Below are positions 9,355 to 16,839 of a stretch of DNA of 64,000 bases, piece after piece. How positions within the stretch are numbered: the stretch's first letter is position 1; every line of letters begins with the position of its first letter. The stretch is from Alphaproteobacteria bacterium (GTDB taxonomy: Bacteria; Myxococcota_A; UBA796; CAJQPC01): contig JACKEV010000016.1 in the NCBI GenBank assembly GCA_020632795.1, positions 248,001 through 312,000 of the forward strand, written 5' to 3'. Under the pieces are notes generated by a model. It was not told the DNA's origin. It made no database searches and saw nothing but the letters and a program-made list of their open reading frames with translations. The translations under genes were made by a program, and so were the position numbers.

Positions 9355-10182
9355 TCAGCGCCCCCGCCGGGCCTTGCGGTCGTCGAGCATGCGGAAGTCC
9401 TCGCCCGCCACGGGCACGAACACGCACATCTCCCGCAGGCGGCTGTAGACCCGGTCGCCCACCCGGTCGGCCAGGGTCTGGGGGGTGGGCATGGAGAGGT
9501 TCTGCTCCCGGACGCCGGTGCTGCGCCCGGGGGCGTAGTTGGTCGTGGCCAGCGTGGTGCGCATGGCGTTGTACCGGCGGGAGATCAGCTCGTCGAGCAC
9601 GGCCAGCTCCCAGTCGGTGTTGCGGCCCTTGCCCAGCTCGTCGATGGCCAGGACCTCGACCTGGACCAGGGGGCTGAGCAGGGCGGACTCGGAGCGCCCC
9701 CGCTCGTAGCCCTCCTTGAGGTCCGAGAGCAGGTGGGTGAACTCGACGAAGCGGGTGGGCACGCCGTGGCGGAAGATCAGCTCGCGGACGACGGAGACCA
9801 GCAGGTGGGTCTTGCCCCGGCCGACCTCGCCGTAGAGCACGAGGCCCTTGTTGAGCTGGCCGCGGGTGTAGCCGTCGACCCAGGCGTAGGCGCCCTGGAA
9901 GCCGGGCATCACCCCGGCCAGGCGGCGCTGGAAGGTGGTGAAGGACGACCCGGCGTGCCGGGCGGGGAGGCCAGCGCGGTTGAACAGCTCCACCCGGTCC
10001 GGGAGCATCTGGCAGCGGCAGCGGCCGGCGCGCTCGACCCCGTCGACGACCACGACGCGCAGGCCGGTGCCGTGGCACAGCGCGCAGGGGGGGCGCGCGG
10101 CGAGGGTGGCCTGGGCGACCAGGCCCTCGGCCTGGATGGTGTAGTCGTCGGGCCCGAAGGGGAGCGGCGGGTTCTCGCTCAT
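9355..10182 (-). CDS. DnaC/IstB-like AAA+ ATPase with zinc-binding N-terminus
   Basis: 275 residues. The N-terminus has Cys33, Cys36, Cys55 and Cys57 (CALC and CRC), as in helicase loaders with a zinc-binding head. Walker A GEVGRGKT is at residues 118-125, Walker B VEVLAIDELGKG at about 175-186, and a sensor-like ATTNYAPG follows. The family includes DnaC-type replicative helicase loaders and IstB transposition ATPases. No transposase is nearby, which argues for a loader role. Its ATG overlaps the upstream gene's TGA (ATGA at 10182-10179), so it is translationally coupled to that partner. Confidence 0.8.
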   Translation of the reverse strand: MSENPPLPFGPDDYTIQAEGLVAQATLAARPPCALCHGTGLRVVVVDGVERAGRCRCQMLPDRVELFNRAGLPARHAGSSFTTFQRRLAGVMPGFQGAYAWVDGYTRGQLNKGLVLYGEVGRGKTHLLVSVVRELIFRHGVPTRFVEFTHLLSDLKEGYERGRSESALLSPLVQVEVLAIDELGKGRNTDWELAVLDELISRRYNAMRTTLATTNYAPGRSTGVREQNLSMPTPQTLADRVGDRVYSRLREMCVFVPVAGEDFRMLDDRKARRGR

Positions 10183-10820
10183 CCCATCACCGTATCCCAG
10201 ATCCGCGAGGCGGCCAGCAGGGGGTGGCGGCGGCGCAGCAGGTCCCGGGCGACCTCCTCGCGGGCGCGGGCGAGCTGGGCGGGCTTCATCAGCTCGACGA
10301 GGTCGGCCAGCTCGACCTCGGCCTCGGCGAGCAGGGCCTCCCGGTCCGCCCGGTCCCAGGCCCGCTCGAAGAAGCGCCGGCTCACCCCCAGCGCCTGCTC
10401 CAGGAGCGCCTCGCCCTCGCCGGTCAGGGCGGCCAGCGCCCGCGCCGCGCCGCGCTCCTCGGGGTCCGCGCTGCGGGCGAGGGCCTCGACCAGGGGCTTG
10501 AGGTCCCCCGCGGGCTCCAGGGGGGACAGGCGGCGCTTCATCGCCTGGGTCACCCCGGACCGCGCGCTCTTCAGGGAGAGCGGCGTGCGGGCGCGCTTCG
10601 CCCGACGCTGCTCCGCGGCGTCCTCCAGCGCGCGCAGGATGATCGCGACCGGGACCCCCTCTTCGAGCCAGCCCAGCAGGAGCCGGGCGTCAAATGGTGA
10701 CAAAAAGGGAGCCCCGCCCCGCAGGGAGACGAGGTGGGCCCGGACCTGCTCCGCGGCGTCCGCGAGGGCCGATTCCTCACCGTCCGGGCTGGATTCGGGC
10801 GACTCCGGGGTGAGGCGCAT
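10179..10820 (-). CDS. Helical protein coupled to DnaC-like ATPase, unknown family
   Basis: 213 residues from ATG 10820; the longer open frame upstream runs antisense over the beta-barrel gene and is not credible. The protein is highly charged and Ala/Leu-rich, predicted almost all helical, with LLLGWLEEGVPVAIILRALEDA early; this resembles the helical architecture of DnaD/DnaB-type primosome proteins but I could not assign it. Its stop overlaps the start of the DnaC-like gene, so the pair may work together, perhaps as a replication-initiation accessory (inference from context only). Confidence 0.6.
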   Translation of the reverse strand: MRLTPESPESSPDGEESALADAAEQVRAHLVSLRGGAPFLSPFDARLLLGWLEEGVPVAIILRALEDAAEQRRAKRARTPLSLKSARSGVTQAMKRRLSPLEPAGDLKPLVEALARSADPEERGAARALAALTGEGEALLEQALGVSRRFFERAWDRADREALLAEAEVELADLVELMKPAQLARAREEVARDLLRRRHPLLAASRIWDTVMG

Positions 10821-10937
10821 GGCGGGCTCTGCGGGGGTCGGGGGGCGTGGTTGCAGCCGGATGGGGGCCGGCCTGCGCGGGGAGGGGTTATTATCCCGCC
10901 GACCAGATCCGGCCCCCTGAACCGGAGAGGAGTCTCG

Positions 10938-12167
10938 ATGCGTCGCTCCCTGCTTTCTGCCCTGACCGTCGGCGTCGTCGGCATGGTCCTCAGCGCGCTT
11001 GCCCCCACGACCGTCTACGCCCAGAGCGACGAGGACGACCCCTTCGACTTCGAGGACGACTTCGACGACGACGACGACGACGACGAGGACAAGGACGACA
11101 CCCCGGAGCGCCTCAACGAGGCGGACGAGGAGATCGACCTCTTCGGCGAGGAGGAGATCAACGAGGAGGACTTCGGCCCCTCCGAGGGTGAGGGGCTGAA
11201 GTTCGACGACGAGCTGGAGGAGCTGGGCGAGGACGAGATCGGCGGCGAGGGCGTCGACAACGTCGCCATCTACCGCGAGTACCGCGACAGCATGGACGAC
11301 CTCGGCCCCGAGGAGGAGCTGCTGAGCTGGGAGCGCTACCTCGACAAGTACCCCAACTCGCTGTTCAAGGACCGCATCGACCAGCGCATGGAGGAGCTGA
11401 CCACCGAGCTGTACGACGAACGTCTGGACGGCGACCGCGACGGCTACACCGACAACAAGGATCGCGAGATCTACCTCGCCCACCCGCTGCTGCTCGAGAA
11501 CATCGACCCCCGCTCCCGCCTGCGGGTGAACGCGGGCATCGGGCTGGGCGGCTACGCGGTGGGGCTGGTCGACTTCGAGTATCAGCTCCTGCGCCAGTGG
11601 TCGGCGCACGCCGGGCTGCAGCGCCGCTACACCGGCGGCAGCTTCGAGGTCGGCACCCGCTACGCCCTGGTCAAGTCCGCCCGCCTGAACACCATCGTCA
11701 CCGGCACCCTGGACTTCCGCTACAACCTCAACCCCGGCTTCCCGGGGGTCCGCCCGATGGTCGCGGCGGGCAAGCGCTTCGACGTGCTGGACGGCCTCGA
11801 CATCCAGGCCCAGGCCGGGTTGGATCTGGAGCTGCCGGTCCGCTCCAGCAACAACCAGTCGGGGCGGGCCTTCGGCATGCGCTACGTCGGCGGCGTCAAC
11901 GGCACGATCCACCTCTCCGAGGTGGTCGCCTTCTTCGCCGAGGGCTCGTTCAACATGAAGTACATCGGCTGGGAGGACGGCGGCACCTTCCACTTCGACG
12001 TGCTCACCTTCGGCCTCAAGGTCAGCCCCAAGAAGGCGCCGGTCTGGATCGCCGGCCACGCCAACCTGCCCTTCTACTACAACTACTGGGGCTACCACTT
12101 CGGCTCGGTGCAGGGTGACGTGCTGCTCTACCTGGACGACTACCTGCCGAACATCGACGAGCGTTGA
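10938..12167 (+). CDS. Outer-membrane beta-barrel protein with acidic N-terminal domain
   Basis: 409 residues from ATG 10938, preceded by GAGAGGAG. A signal peptide ends near TTVYAQ (cleavage about residue 29). It is followed by an intensely acidic stretch (long Asp runs, residues about 30-110), a helical segment with WERYLDKYPNSLFKDRIDQ, and from about residue 180 alternating amphipathic strands with aromatic girdles (RVNAGIGLGGYAVGLVDFEY, FHFDVLTFGLKV), ending YLDDYLPNIDER. This suggests an outer-membrane barrel. The stop overlaps the TTG start of the STM4014-family gene, making it the first gene of the coupled run to 16839. Confidence 0.75.
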   Translation: MRRSLLSALTVGVVGMVLSALAPTTVYAQSDEDDPFDFEDDFDDDDDDDEDKDDTPERLNEADEEIDLFGEEEINEEDFGPSEGEGLKFDDELEELGEDEIGGEGVDNVAIYREYRDSMDDLGPEEELLSWERYLDKYPNSLFKDRIDQRMEELTTELYDERLDGDRDGYTDNKDREIYLAHPLLLENIDPRSRLRVNAGIGLGGYAVGLVDFEYQLLRQWSAHAGLQRRYTGGSFEVGTRYALVKSARLNTIVTGTLDFRYNLNPGFPGVRPMVAAGKRFDVLDGLDIQAQAGLDLELPVRSSNNQSGRAFGMRYVGGVNGTIHLSEVVAFFAEGSFNMKYIGWEDGGTFHFDVLTFGLKVSPKKAPVWIAGHANLPFYYNYWGYHFGSVQGDVLLYLDDYLPNIDER

Positions 12168-13246
12168 GCGGGCGGCGGCCCCTCGCCCTGCTCGCCAACC
12201 CTGAGAACCGCCGCGCGGCCTTCTTCCTCGACGCGGCGGCGCGCTGCGGCCTGCCCGCCCCGACGGTGCTGGCCTGGCGGGACCTGCTGGACGGCGCCCC
12301 CCTGCCGGACGCCGAGGCGCTGCGGATCGACAGCCCCGGCGAGGACTTCGGGGTGTGGCGGCGGCTGGTCGAGCGCGGGGGCGGCCCCGCTGGCCTGACC
12401 GTGGACCCCGGGCGCATCCGGCACAGCGCGGCCTGGTACCGGGGGCTCCTGACGGCGCTCCGACCGCTGCGGGCCTTCGGGGGGCTGCTCCTCAACGATC
12501 CCGATGAGATCGAGGTCCTCTTCGACAAGCGCCTCTGTCACGCCCGCCTGGTGGCCGCCGGCGTGCCCGTGGCCCCCGCGCTGCCCGCGCCCCGGAGCTG
12601 GAGCGAGCTGCCCTCCCTGCTGGAGGCGCACCCCCGCCTCTTCCTCAAGCCGGCCCACGGCTCCTCGGCCTCGGGGGTGCTGGCCCTGAGCCGCTCCCCC
12701 GGCGGGATCTCGGCCTGGACCTCGGTGGAGCGGGACCCCGAGGGCCGCCTCTACAACAACCTGCGGGTGCGGCAGGTGCGCGACGCCGCCGAGCTGGCCG
12801 CCATCGTCGACGCTCTGGTCCCCGAGGGCCTGCACGCGGAGGTCTGGATCCCCAAGGCCCAGCAGGGCGGCCACAGCGTCGACTTGCGGGTGCTCTGCGT
12901 CGCCGGGCGCCCCCGCCACGCGGTGGTGCGCCGCAGCCCCACCCCGCTCACGAACCTGCACCTGGGCAACGCCCGGGGCGACCTGCCGGCTCTGCGCGCG
13001 GCGATGGGGGAGGACGCCTGGTCCCGAGCGATGGCGGCGTGCGCGGCGGCGGCGGCCTGCTTCCCCCGCAGCCTGGCCGTGGGGGTGGACCTGCTCGTGG
13101 AGTCCGACCTGGAGCGGGCCCGGGTCATCGAGGTCAACGCCTTCGGGGACCTGTTGCCAGGGCTCCTCCACGAGGGGGAGGACCCCCAGGAGGCCCAGGT
13201 CCGGGCGCTGCTGGCGGGGTGGCGTTCCGGGGGCCGCCCGTCGTGA
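12164..13246 (+). CDS. STM4014 family ATP-grasp protein
   Basis: 360 residues from TTG 12164 (TTGA overlap with the barrel gene). The opening LALLANPENRRAAFFLDAAA matches the STM4014 family, named after a Salmonella locus. An ATP-grasp core follows: FLKPAHGSSASGV in the nucleotide-binding region and IEVNAFGDLLPGLL near the C-terminus with the metal-binding Glu/Asn. ATP-grasp enzymes join a carboxylate to an amine or thiol through an acyl-phosphate; the substrate here is unknown. It is followed, with 4-base overlaps, by HAD, STM4013, STM4012 and STM4011-type genes, so it likely takes part in one pathway with them. Confidence 0.85.
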   Translation: MSGRRPLALLANPENRRAAFFLDAAARCGLPAPTVLAWRDLLDGAPLPDAEALRIDSPGEDFGVWRRLVERGGGPAGLTVDPGRIRHSAAWYRGLLTALRPLRAFGGLLLNDPDEIEVLFDKRLCHARLVAAGVPVAPALPAPRSWSELPSLLEAHPRLFLKPAHGSSASGVLALSRSPGGISAWTSVERDPEGRLYNNLRVRQVRDAAELAAIVDALVPEGLHAEVWIPKAQQGGHSVDLRVLCVAGRPRHAVVRRSPTPLTNLHLGNARGDLPALRAAMGEDAWSRAMAACAAAAACFPRSLAVGVDLLVESDLERARVIEVNAFGDLLPGLLHEGEDPQEAQVRALLAGWRSGGRPS

Positions 13247-13833
13247 TCCGGCTCCTCTGCTTCGACCTCGACGATACGCTCATCGACCGCCGGGGCGCGC
13301 TGCGGCGGGCCCTGGCCGCCGACTTCACCGCCGCCGAGCTGCGCTGGCTGGAGGCCGCAGACGGCGCGACCTTCGCGGAGGCCGCCGCCGCTCGCTTCCC
13401 GGAGCGGGTGCCTGACGGGGACGCCCTGCCCGCCCGCATCGCGGCGGCCGTCACCCCCACGATCGGCGTGGCGTCGATGCTTCAGCAGCTCCGTTTGCGC
13501 TTCACCCTGGCCCTGGTCAGCGACGGCGGCGCGGCCAACCAGCGCGAGAAGCTGCGCCGGGCCGGGCTGGCGGGCGCCTTCGACGCGGTGTTCATCTCCG
13601 GAGAGCGGGGGGTCACCAAGCCCGCGCTGCTGGGCCTGGCCCTGGGCGAGCTGGGTGTGCCCGCCGACCAGGCGGTGATGATCGGGGACGCCCCCCTTCG
13701 GGACATCGCCGCAGCGGCCGAGGTGGGGGCGCGCTCCTGCTGGATCGCCGCAGGTCGGATATGGCCGGCGTCCCTGCCCCCGCCGGACTGGAGCATCCCC
13801 GACGTGCTGGCCCTGCCCCCGCTGCTGCCGTGA
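13243..13833 (+). CDS. HAD-superfamily hydrolase
   Basis: 196 residues from GTG 13243; GTG overlaps the TGA of the ATP-grasp gene, and an upstream in-frame extension would run inside that gene. HAD motif I is FDLDDTLID at about residues 6-14, motif II LALVSDGG, motif III VTKPALLGLAL (the conserved Lys), motif IV VMIGDAPLRDI. Such enzymes are mostly phosphatases using an Asp nucleophile. It sits inside the STM401x run, a place I do not associate with the Salmonella version of the cluster, so it may supply a lineage-specific dephosphorylation step. Confidence 0.85.
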   Translation: MIRLLCFDLDDTLIDRRGALRRALAADFTAAELRWLEAADGATFAEAAAARFPERVPDGDALPARIAAAVTPTIGVASMLQQLRLRFTLALVSDGGAANQREKLRRAGLAGAFDAVFISGERGVTKPALLGLALGELGVPADQAVMIGDAPLRDIAAAAEVGARSCWIAAGRIWPASLPPPDWSIPDVLALPPLLP

Positions 13834-14633
13834 ACGCCCGCGCCCTGGTCGGGGCGGTCGACGTGCTGCTCCTGACCCTGGACACCCTGCGCTTTGACGT
13901 GGCCTGCGCCGCGCTGGAGGCCGGGCGCACGCCCACCCTCGCGGGGCTCCTTCCCGGGGGCCGCTGGGAGCGCCGCCACAGCCCCGGCACCTTCACCTGG
14001 GCGGCACATCAGTCCTTCTTCGCGGGCTTCCTGCCCACCCCGGCCGCCCCGGGGGCCCACCCCCGGCTGTTCGCGCTGGCCTTCCCCGGCAGCGAGACCA
14101 CCGGCCCCCACACCGCGGTCTTCGACGCCCCGGACATCGTCCACGGCTTCGCCGCGGCGGGCTACCACACCGTCTGCGTCGGCGGCACCGGCTTCTTCAA
14201 CCTGCGGACCCCGCTGGGGCGGGTGCTGCCGGGGCTGTTCGCCGAGCGCCACTGGAGCCCGGCGCTGGGGGTGACCGACCCGGACTCCACCCGGAACCAG
14301 GTCAACCTGGCCTGCCGCATCCTGGCGGGCCTGCCGCTGGAGCGGCGCTGCTTCCTGTTCGTGAACATCTCGGCGATCCACCAGCCGAACCGCCACTACG
14401 TCCCGGGCAAGGAGCAGGACGACCTGGAGAGCCACGCCGCCGCGCTGGCCTGTGTCGACGGCCAGCTCCCGCCGCTGTTCGAGGCCCTGCGGCGCCGGGG
14501 TGGGGCCCTGTGCGTGATCTGCTCGGATCACGGTACCCTCTACGGCGAGGACGGCCACGTCGGGCACCGCTACGCCCACCCGGACGTCTGGACCGTGCCC
14601 TACGCGCAGTTCCTGCTAGGAGAACCCCGTTGA
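13830..14633 (+). CDS. STM4013 family alkaline-phosphatase-like hydrolase
   Basis: 267 residues from GTG 13830 (GTGA overlap). It opens DVLLLTLDTLRFDVA, the metal-binding start typical of sulfatase/alkaline-phosphatase-fold enzymes and of the STM4013/SEN3800 family. Later it has SAIHQPNRHYVPG, ICSDHGTLYGEDGHVGHRY (Asp/His metal ligands) and ends in QFLLGEPR. No signal peptide, so it is probably cytoplasmic, in contrast to most sulfatases. The family's substrate is unknown. Its stop overlaps the TTG start of the STM4012-type radical SAM gene. Confidence 0.87.
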   Translation: MNARALVGAVDVLLLTLDTLRFDVACAALEAGRTPTLAGLLPGGRWERRHSPGTFTWAAHQSFFAGFLPTPAAPGAHPRLFALAFPGSETTGPHTAVFDAPDIVHGFAAAGYHTVCVGGTGFFNLRTPLGRVLPGLFAERHWSPALGVTDPDSTRNQVNLACRILAGLPLERRCFLFVNISAIHQPNRHYVPGKEQDDLESHAAALACVDGQLPPLFEALRRRGGALCVICSDHGTLYGEDGHVGHRYAHPDVWTVPYAQFLLGEPR

Positions 14634-15976
14634 ACGCCCGCTTCGCTGAGCTGACCGAGGGCTCGCCCTACGCCGGCTACACCTACAGCTACCCCCACAA
14701 GACCGCCTACCGGCGGCTGCCCGCGCCCGTGCCCCTGGCCCGCGCCTGGGCGGGAGAGGACACCGGGCGGCTGTTCCTCTACGCGCACGTGCCGTTCTGC
14801 GAGATGCGCTGCGGCTTCTGCAACCTGTTCACCACCGCGCGGCCCGAGGCGGACGTGACCGCGGCCTGGCTCGACGCGGTGACCCGGCAGGCGTCCCGGA
14901 CCCGCGCAGACCTGGAGGAGGCCGGCGGGCGCCCCCCCGCCTTCGCCCGCGTGGCCGTGGGCGGCGGCACCCCCACCTGGCTCACGGCGGCCCAGCTCAC
15001 CCGGCTGTTCGACCTCTTGGAGCAGGGCATGGGCGCCGATCTGCGGGCGGTCCCGGTCTCGGTGGAGGTGTCCCCGGGCACCCTCGACGCCGAGAAGCTG
15101 GCGATCCTGCGGGAGCGGGGCGCGGACCGCGTGTCCATCGGGATCCAGAGCTTCTTCGACGAGGACGTGCGCGCGATGGGCCGCCCCCAGCGCCGCGCCG
15201 AGGTCGAGCGGGCGCTCGGCGCGCTGCGGGACGCGGGCTTCCCTACCTTGAACCTCGACTTCATCTACGGTGGCGCCACCCAGACCGTGGCCCGCTGGGT
15301 CGAGACCCTGGAGACCGCGCTGGCCTGGTCCCCCGAGGAGATCTACCTCTACCCGCTCTACGTGCGCCCCCTGACCGGCCTGGGGCGCCGGGGCCGGGGC
15401 GTCGCTGAGGACTGGGACGCCCACCGGCTGGCCCTCTACCGCGCCGGGCGGGACCTGCTGCGCGCGCGGGGCTACCAGCAGGTCTCGATGCGCATGTTCC
15501 GCAGCCCCCGCTCCGATGGCGACGCCCCGGTCTACCGCTGCCAGGACGACGGCATGGTGGGCCTGGGCTGCGGGGCGCGCTCCTACACCCGGGGCCTGCA
15601 CTACAGCAGCGAGTACGCGGTCAGCGCCCGGGGGGTGCGGGAGATCCTCACCGACTACCTGGGTCGGACCGAGGACGACTTCGCCGCGGCGGTGTACGGC
15701 TTCGCCCTGGACGCCCACGAGCAGCGCCGCCGCTTCGCCCTGCTCTCCCTGCTGAGCGAGGAGGGCCTCTCCCTGGCGGACTGGGCCGCGCGCTTCGACG
15801 AGCCCCCCGCCGAGGCCCTGCCCCAGCTCGACGCGCTGCCGGCCCTGCGCCTCGCCCGCTGGGCCGACGGCGCGCTCCGCCTGACCGACGCGGGGGTCGA
15901 GCGCTCCGACGCCATCGGCCCCTGGCTCTACAGCCCCGCCGTGCGGGCCCGCATGGACGGCTACGACCTGACGTGA
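14630..15976 (+). CDS. STM4012 family radical SAM protein (HemN-like)
   Basis: 448 residues from TTG 14630, preceded by AGGAG and overlapping the previous TGA. The N-terminal YTYSYPHKTAYRRL is characteristic of the STM4012 family. The radical-SAM cluster motif is CEMRCGFC (Cys57, Cys61, Cys64), followed by VAVGGGTPTWL and the HemN-like RVSIGIQSFFDEDVRAMGR. A C-terminal winged-helix-like region (LSLLSEEGLSLADWAARF) is also as in HemN relatives. It presumably cleaves SAM to a 5'-deoxyadenosyl radical; substrate unknown. It is not HemN itself, judged by the distinctive N-terminus and gene context. Confidence 0.9.
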   Translation: MNARFAELTEGSPYAGYTYSYPHKTAYRRLPAPVPLARAWAGEDTGRLFLYAHVPFCEMRCGFCNLFTTARPEADVTAAWLDAVTRQASRTRADLEEAGGRPPAFARVAVGGGTPTWLTAAQLTRLFDLLEQGMGADLRAVPVSVEVSPGTLDAEKLAILRERGADRVSIGIQSFFDEDVRAMGRPQRRAEVERALGALRDAGFPTLNLDFIYGGATQTVARWVETLETALAWSPEEIYLYPLYVRPLTGLGRRGRGVAEDWDAHRLALYRAGRDLLRARGYQQVSMRMFRSPRSDGDAPVYRCQDDGMVGLGCGARSYTRGLHYSSEYAVSARGVREILTDYLGRTEDDFAAAVYGFALDAHEQRRRFALLSLLSEEGLSLADWAARFDEPPAEALPQLDALPALRLARWADGALRLTDAGVERSDAIGPWLYSPAVRARMDGYDLT

Positions 15977-16839
15977 GCGACCCCCTCCGCATCCTGTGGC
16001 GCGGTCCGCTGTCGAGCTGCAACTACGACTGCGGCTACTGCCCGTTCGCCAAGACCACCGCCAGCGCCGAGGAGATCGCCGCCGACGCCGCGGCGCTGGA
16101 GTGCTTCGTCGCCTGGGCGCGCGGCTTCACGGCCCGGCCGCTGGGCGTGCTCCTCACCCCCTGGGGCGAGGCTCTGCACTGGCCCCACGTCCAGCGCGGG
16201 CTCGCGGCGCTCTCGCAACTGCCCCACGTCGAGCGGGTGGCCATCCAGACCAACCTCGCCAGCCGCCTGGACTGGCTGGAGACCGCCGACCCCGCCACCC
16301 TGGCGTTCTGGACGACCTGGCACCCCGAGCAGGTCTCGATGGACCGCTTCGTGTCCCAGTGCGCGCGCCTGAGCGCGGCGGGCTTCCGCTACAGCGTCGG
16401 CGTGGTCGGCCTCAAGGGGCACCTGGACGCCGCCGAGGCCCTGCGGGCGGCGCTGCCCGCGCACGTCTACGTCTGGATCAACGCCTACAAGCGGCTCGCG
16501 GACTACTACACCGCCCAGGATCTCGACCGCATCGAGGCCATCGACCCCCTCTTCGAACACAACCGCCAGCCCTGGCCGAGCCTCGGGCGGCCCTGCCGCG
16601 CGGGCGACAGCGTGATCTCGGTGGACGGCGACGGCCGGGTGCGGCGCTGCCACTTCGTGGACGAGGTGCTGGGCAACCTCTACGACCCCGACTTCCAGCG
16701 CGTCCTCCAGCCCCGGCGCTGCCCGAACGCCGAGTGCCGCTGCCACATCGGCTACGTTCACGCCCCCGGGACCGGCCTCTACGGGATCTTCGAGGGCGGC
16801 ATACTGGAGCGGATCCCGCGCTCGCCCTGCTCCAGGTAG
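15973..16839 (+). CDS. STM4011 family radical SAM protein
   Basis: 288 residues from GTG 15973 (GTGA overlap). The start RILWRGPLSSCNYDCGYCPF holds the CxxxCxxC cluster (Cys16, Cys20, Cys23) and is characteristic of the STM4011 family. The C-terminal third has more cysteines (GRPCRAG, RRCHF, CPNAECRCHIGY) that could bind an auxiliary Fe-S cluster, as in SPASM-type enzymes. Last gene of the coupled run; its final 61 bp overlap the 3' end of the convergent HExxH gene. Two radical SAM enzymes in one run suggest a multi-step small-molecule or peptide modification pathway (inference). Confidence 0.9.
   Translation: MSDPLRILWRGPLSSCNYDCGYCPFAKTTASAEEIAADAAALECFVAWARGFTARPLGVLLTPWGEALHWPHVQRGLAALSQLPHVERVAIQTNLASRLDWLETADPATLAFWTTWHPEQVSMDRFVSQCARLSAAGFRYSVGVVGLKGHLDAAEALRAALPAHVYVWINAYKRLADYYTAQDLDRIEAIDPLFEHNRQPWPSLGRPCRAGDSVISVDGDGRVRRCHFVDEVLGNLYDPDFQRVLQPRRCPNAECRCHIGYVHAPGTGLYGIFEGGILERIPRSPCSR

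Noticed and set aside
14630..15976. HemN (oxygen-independent coproporphyrinogen oxidase)
   Set aside because: N-terminal YPHKTAYRRL and the cluster context identify the STM4012 family.
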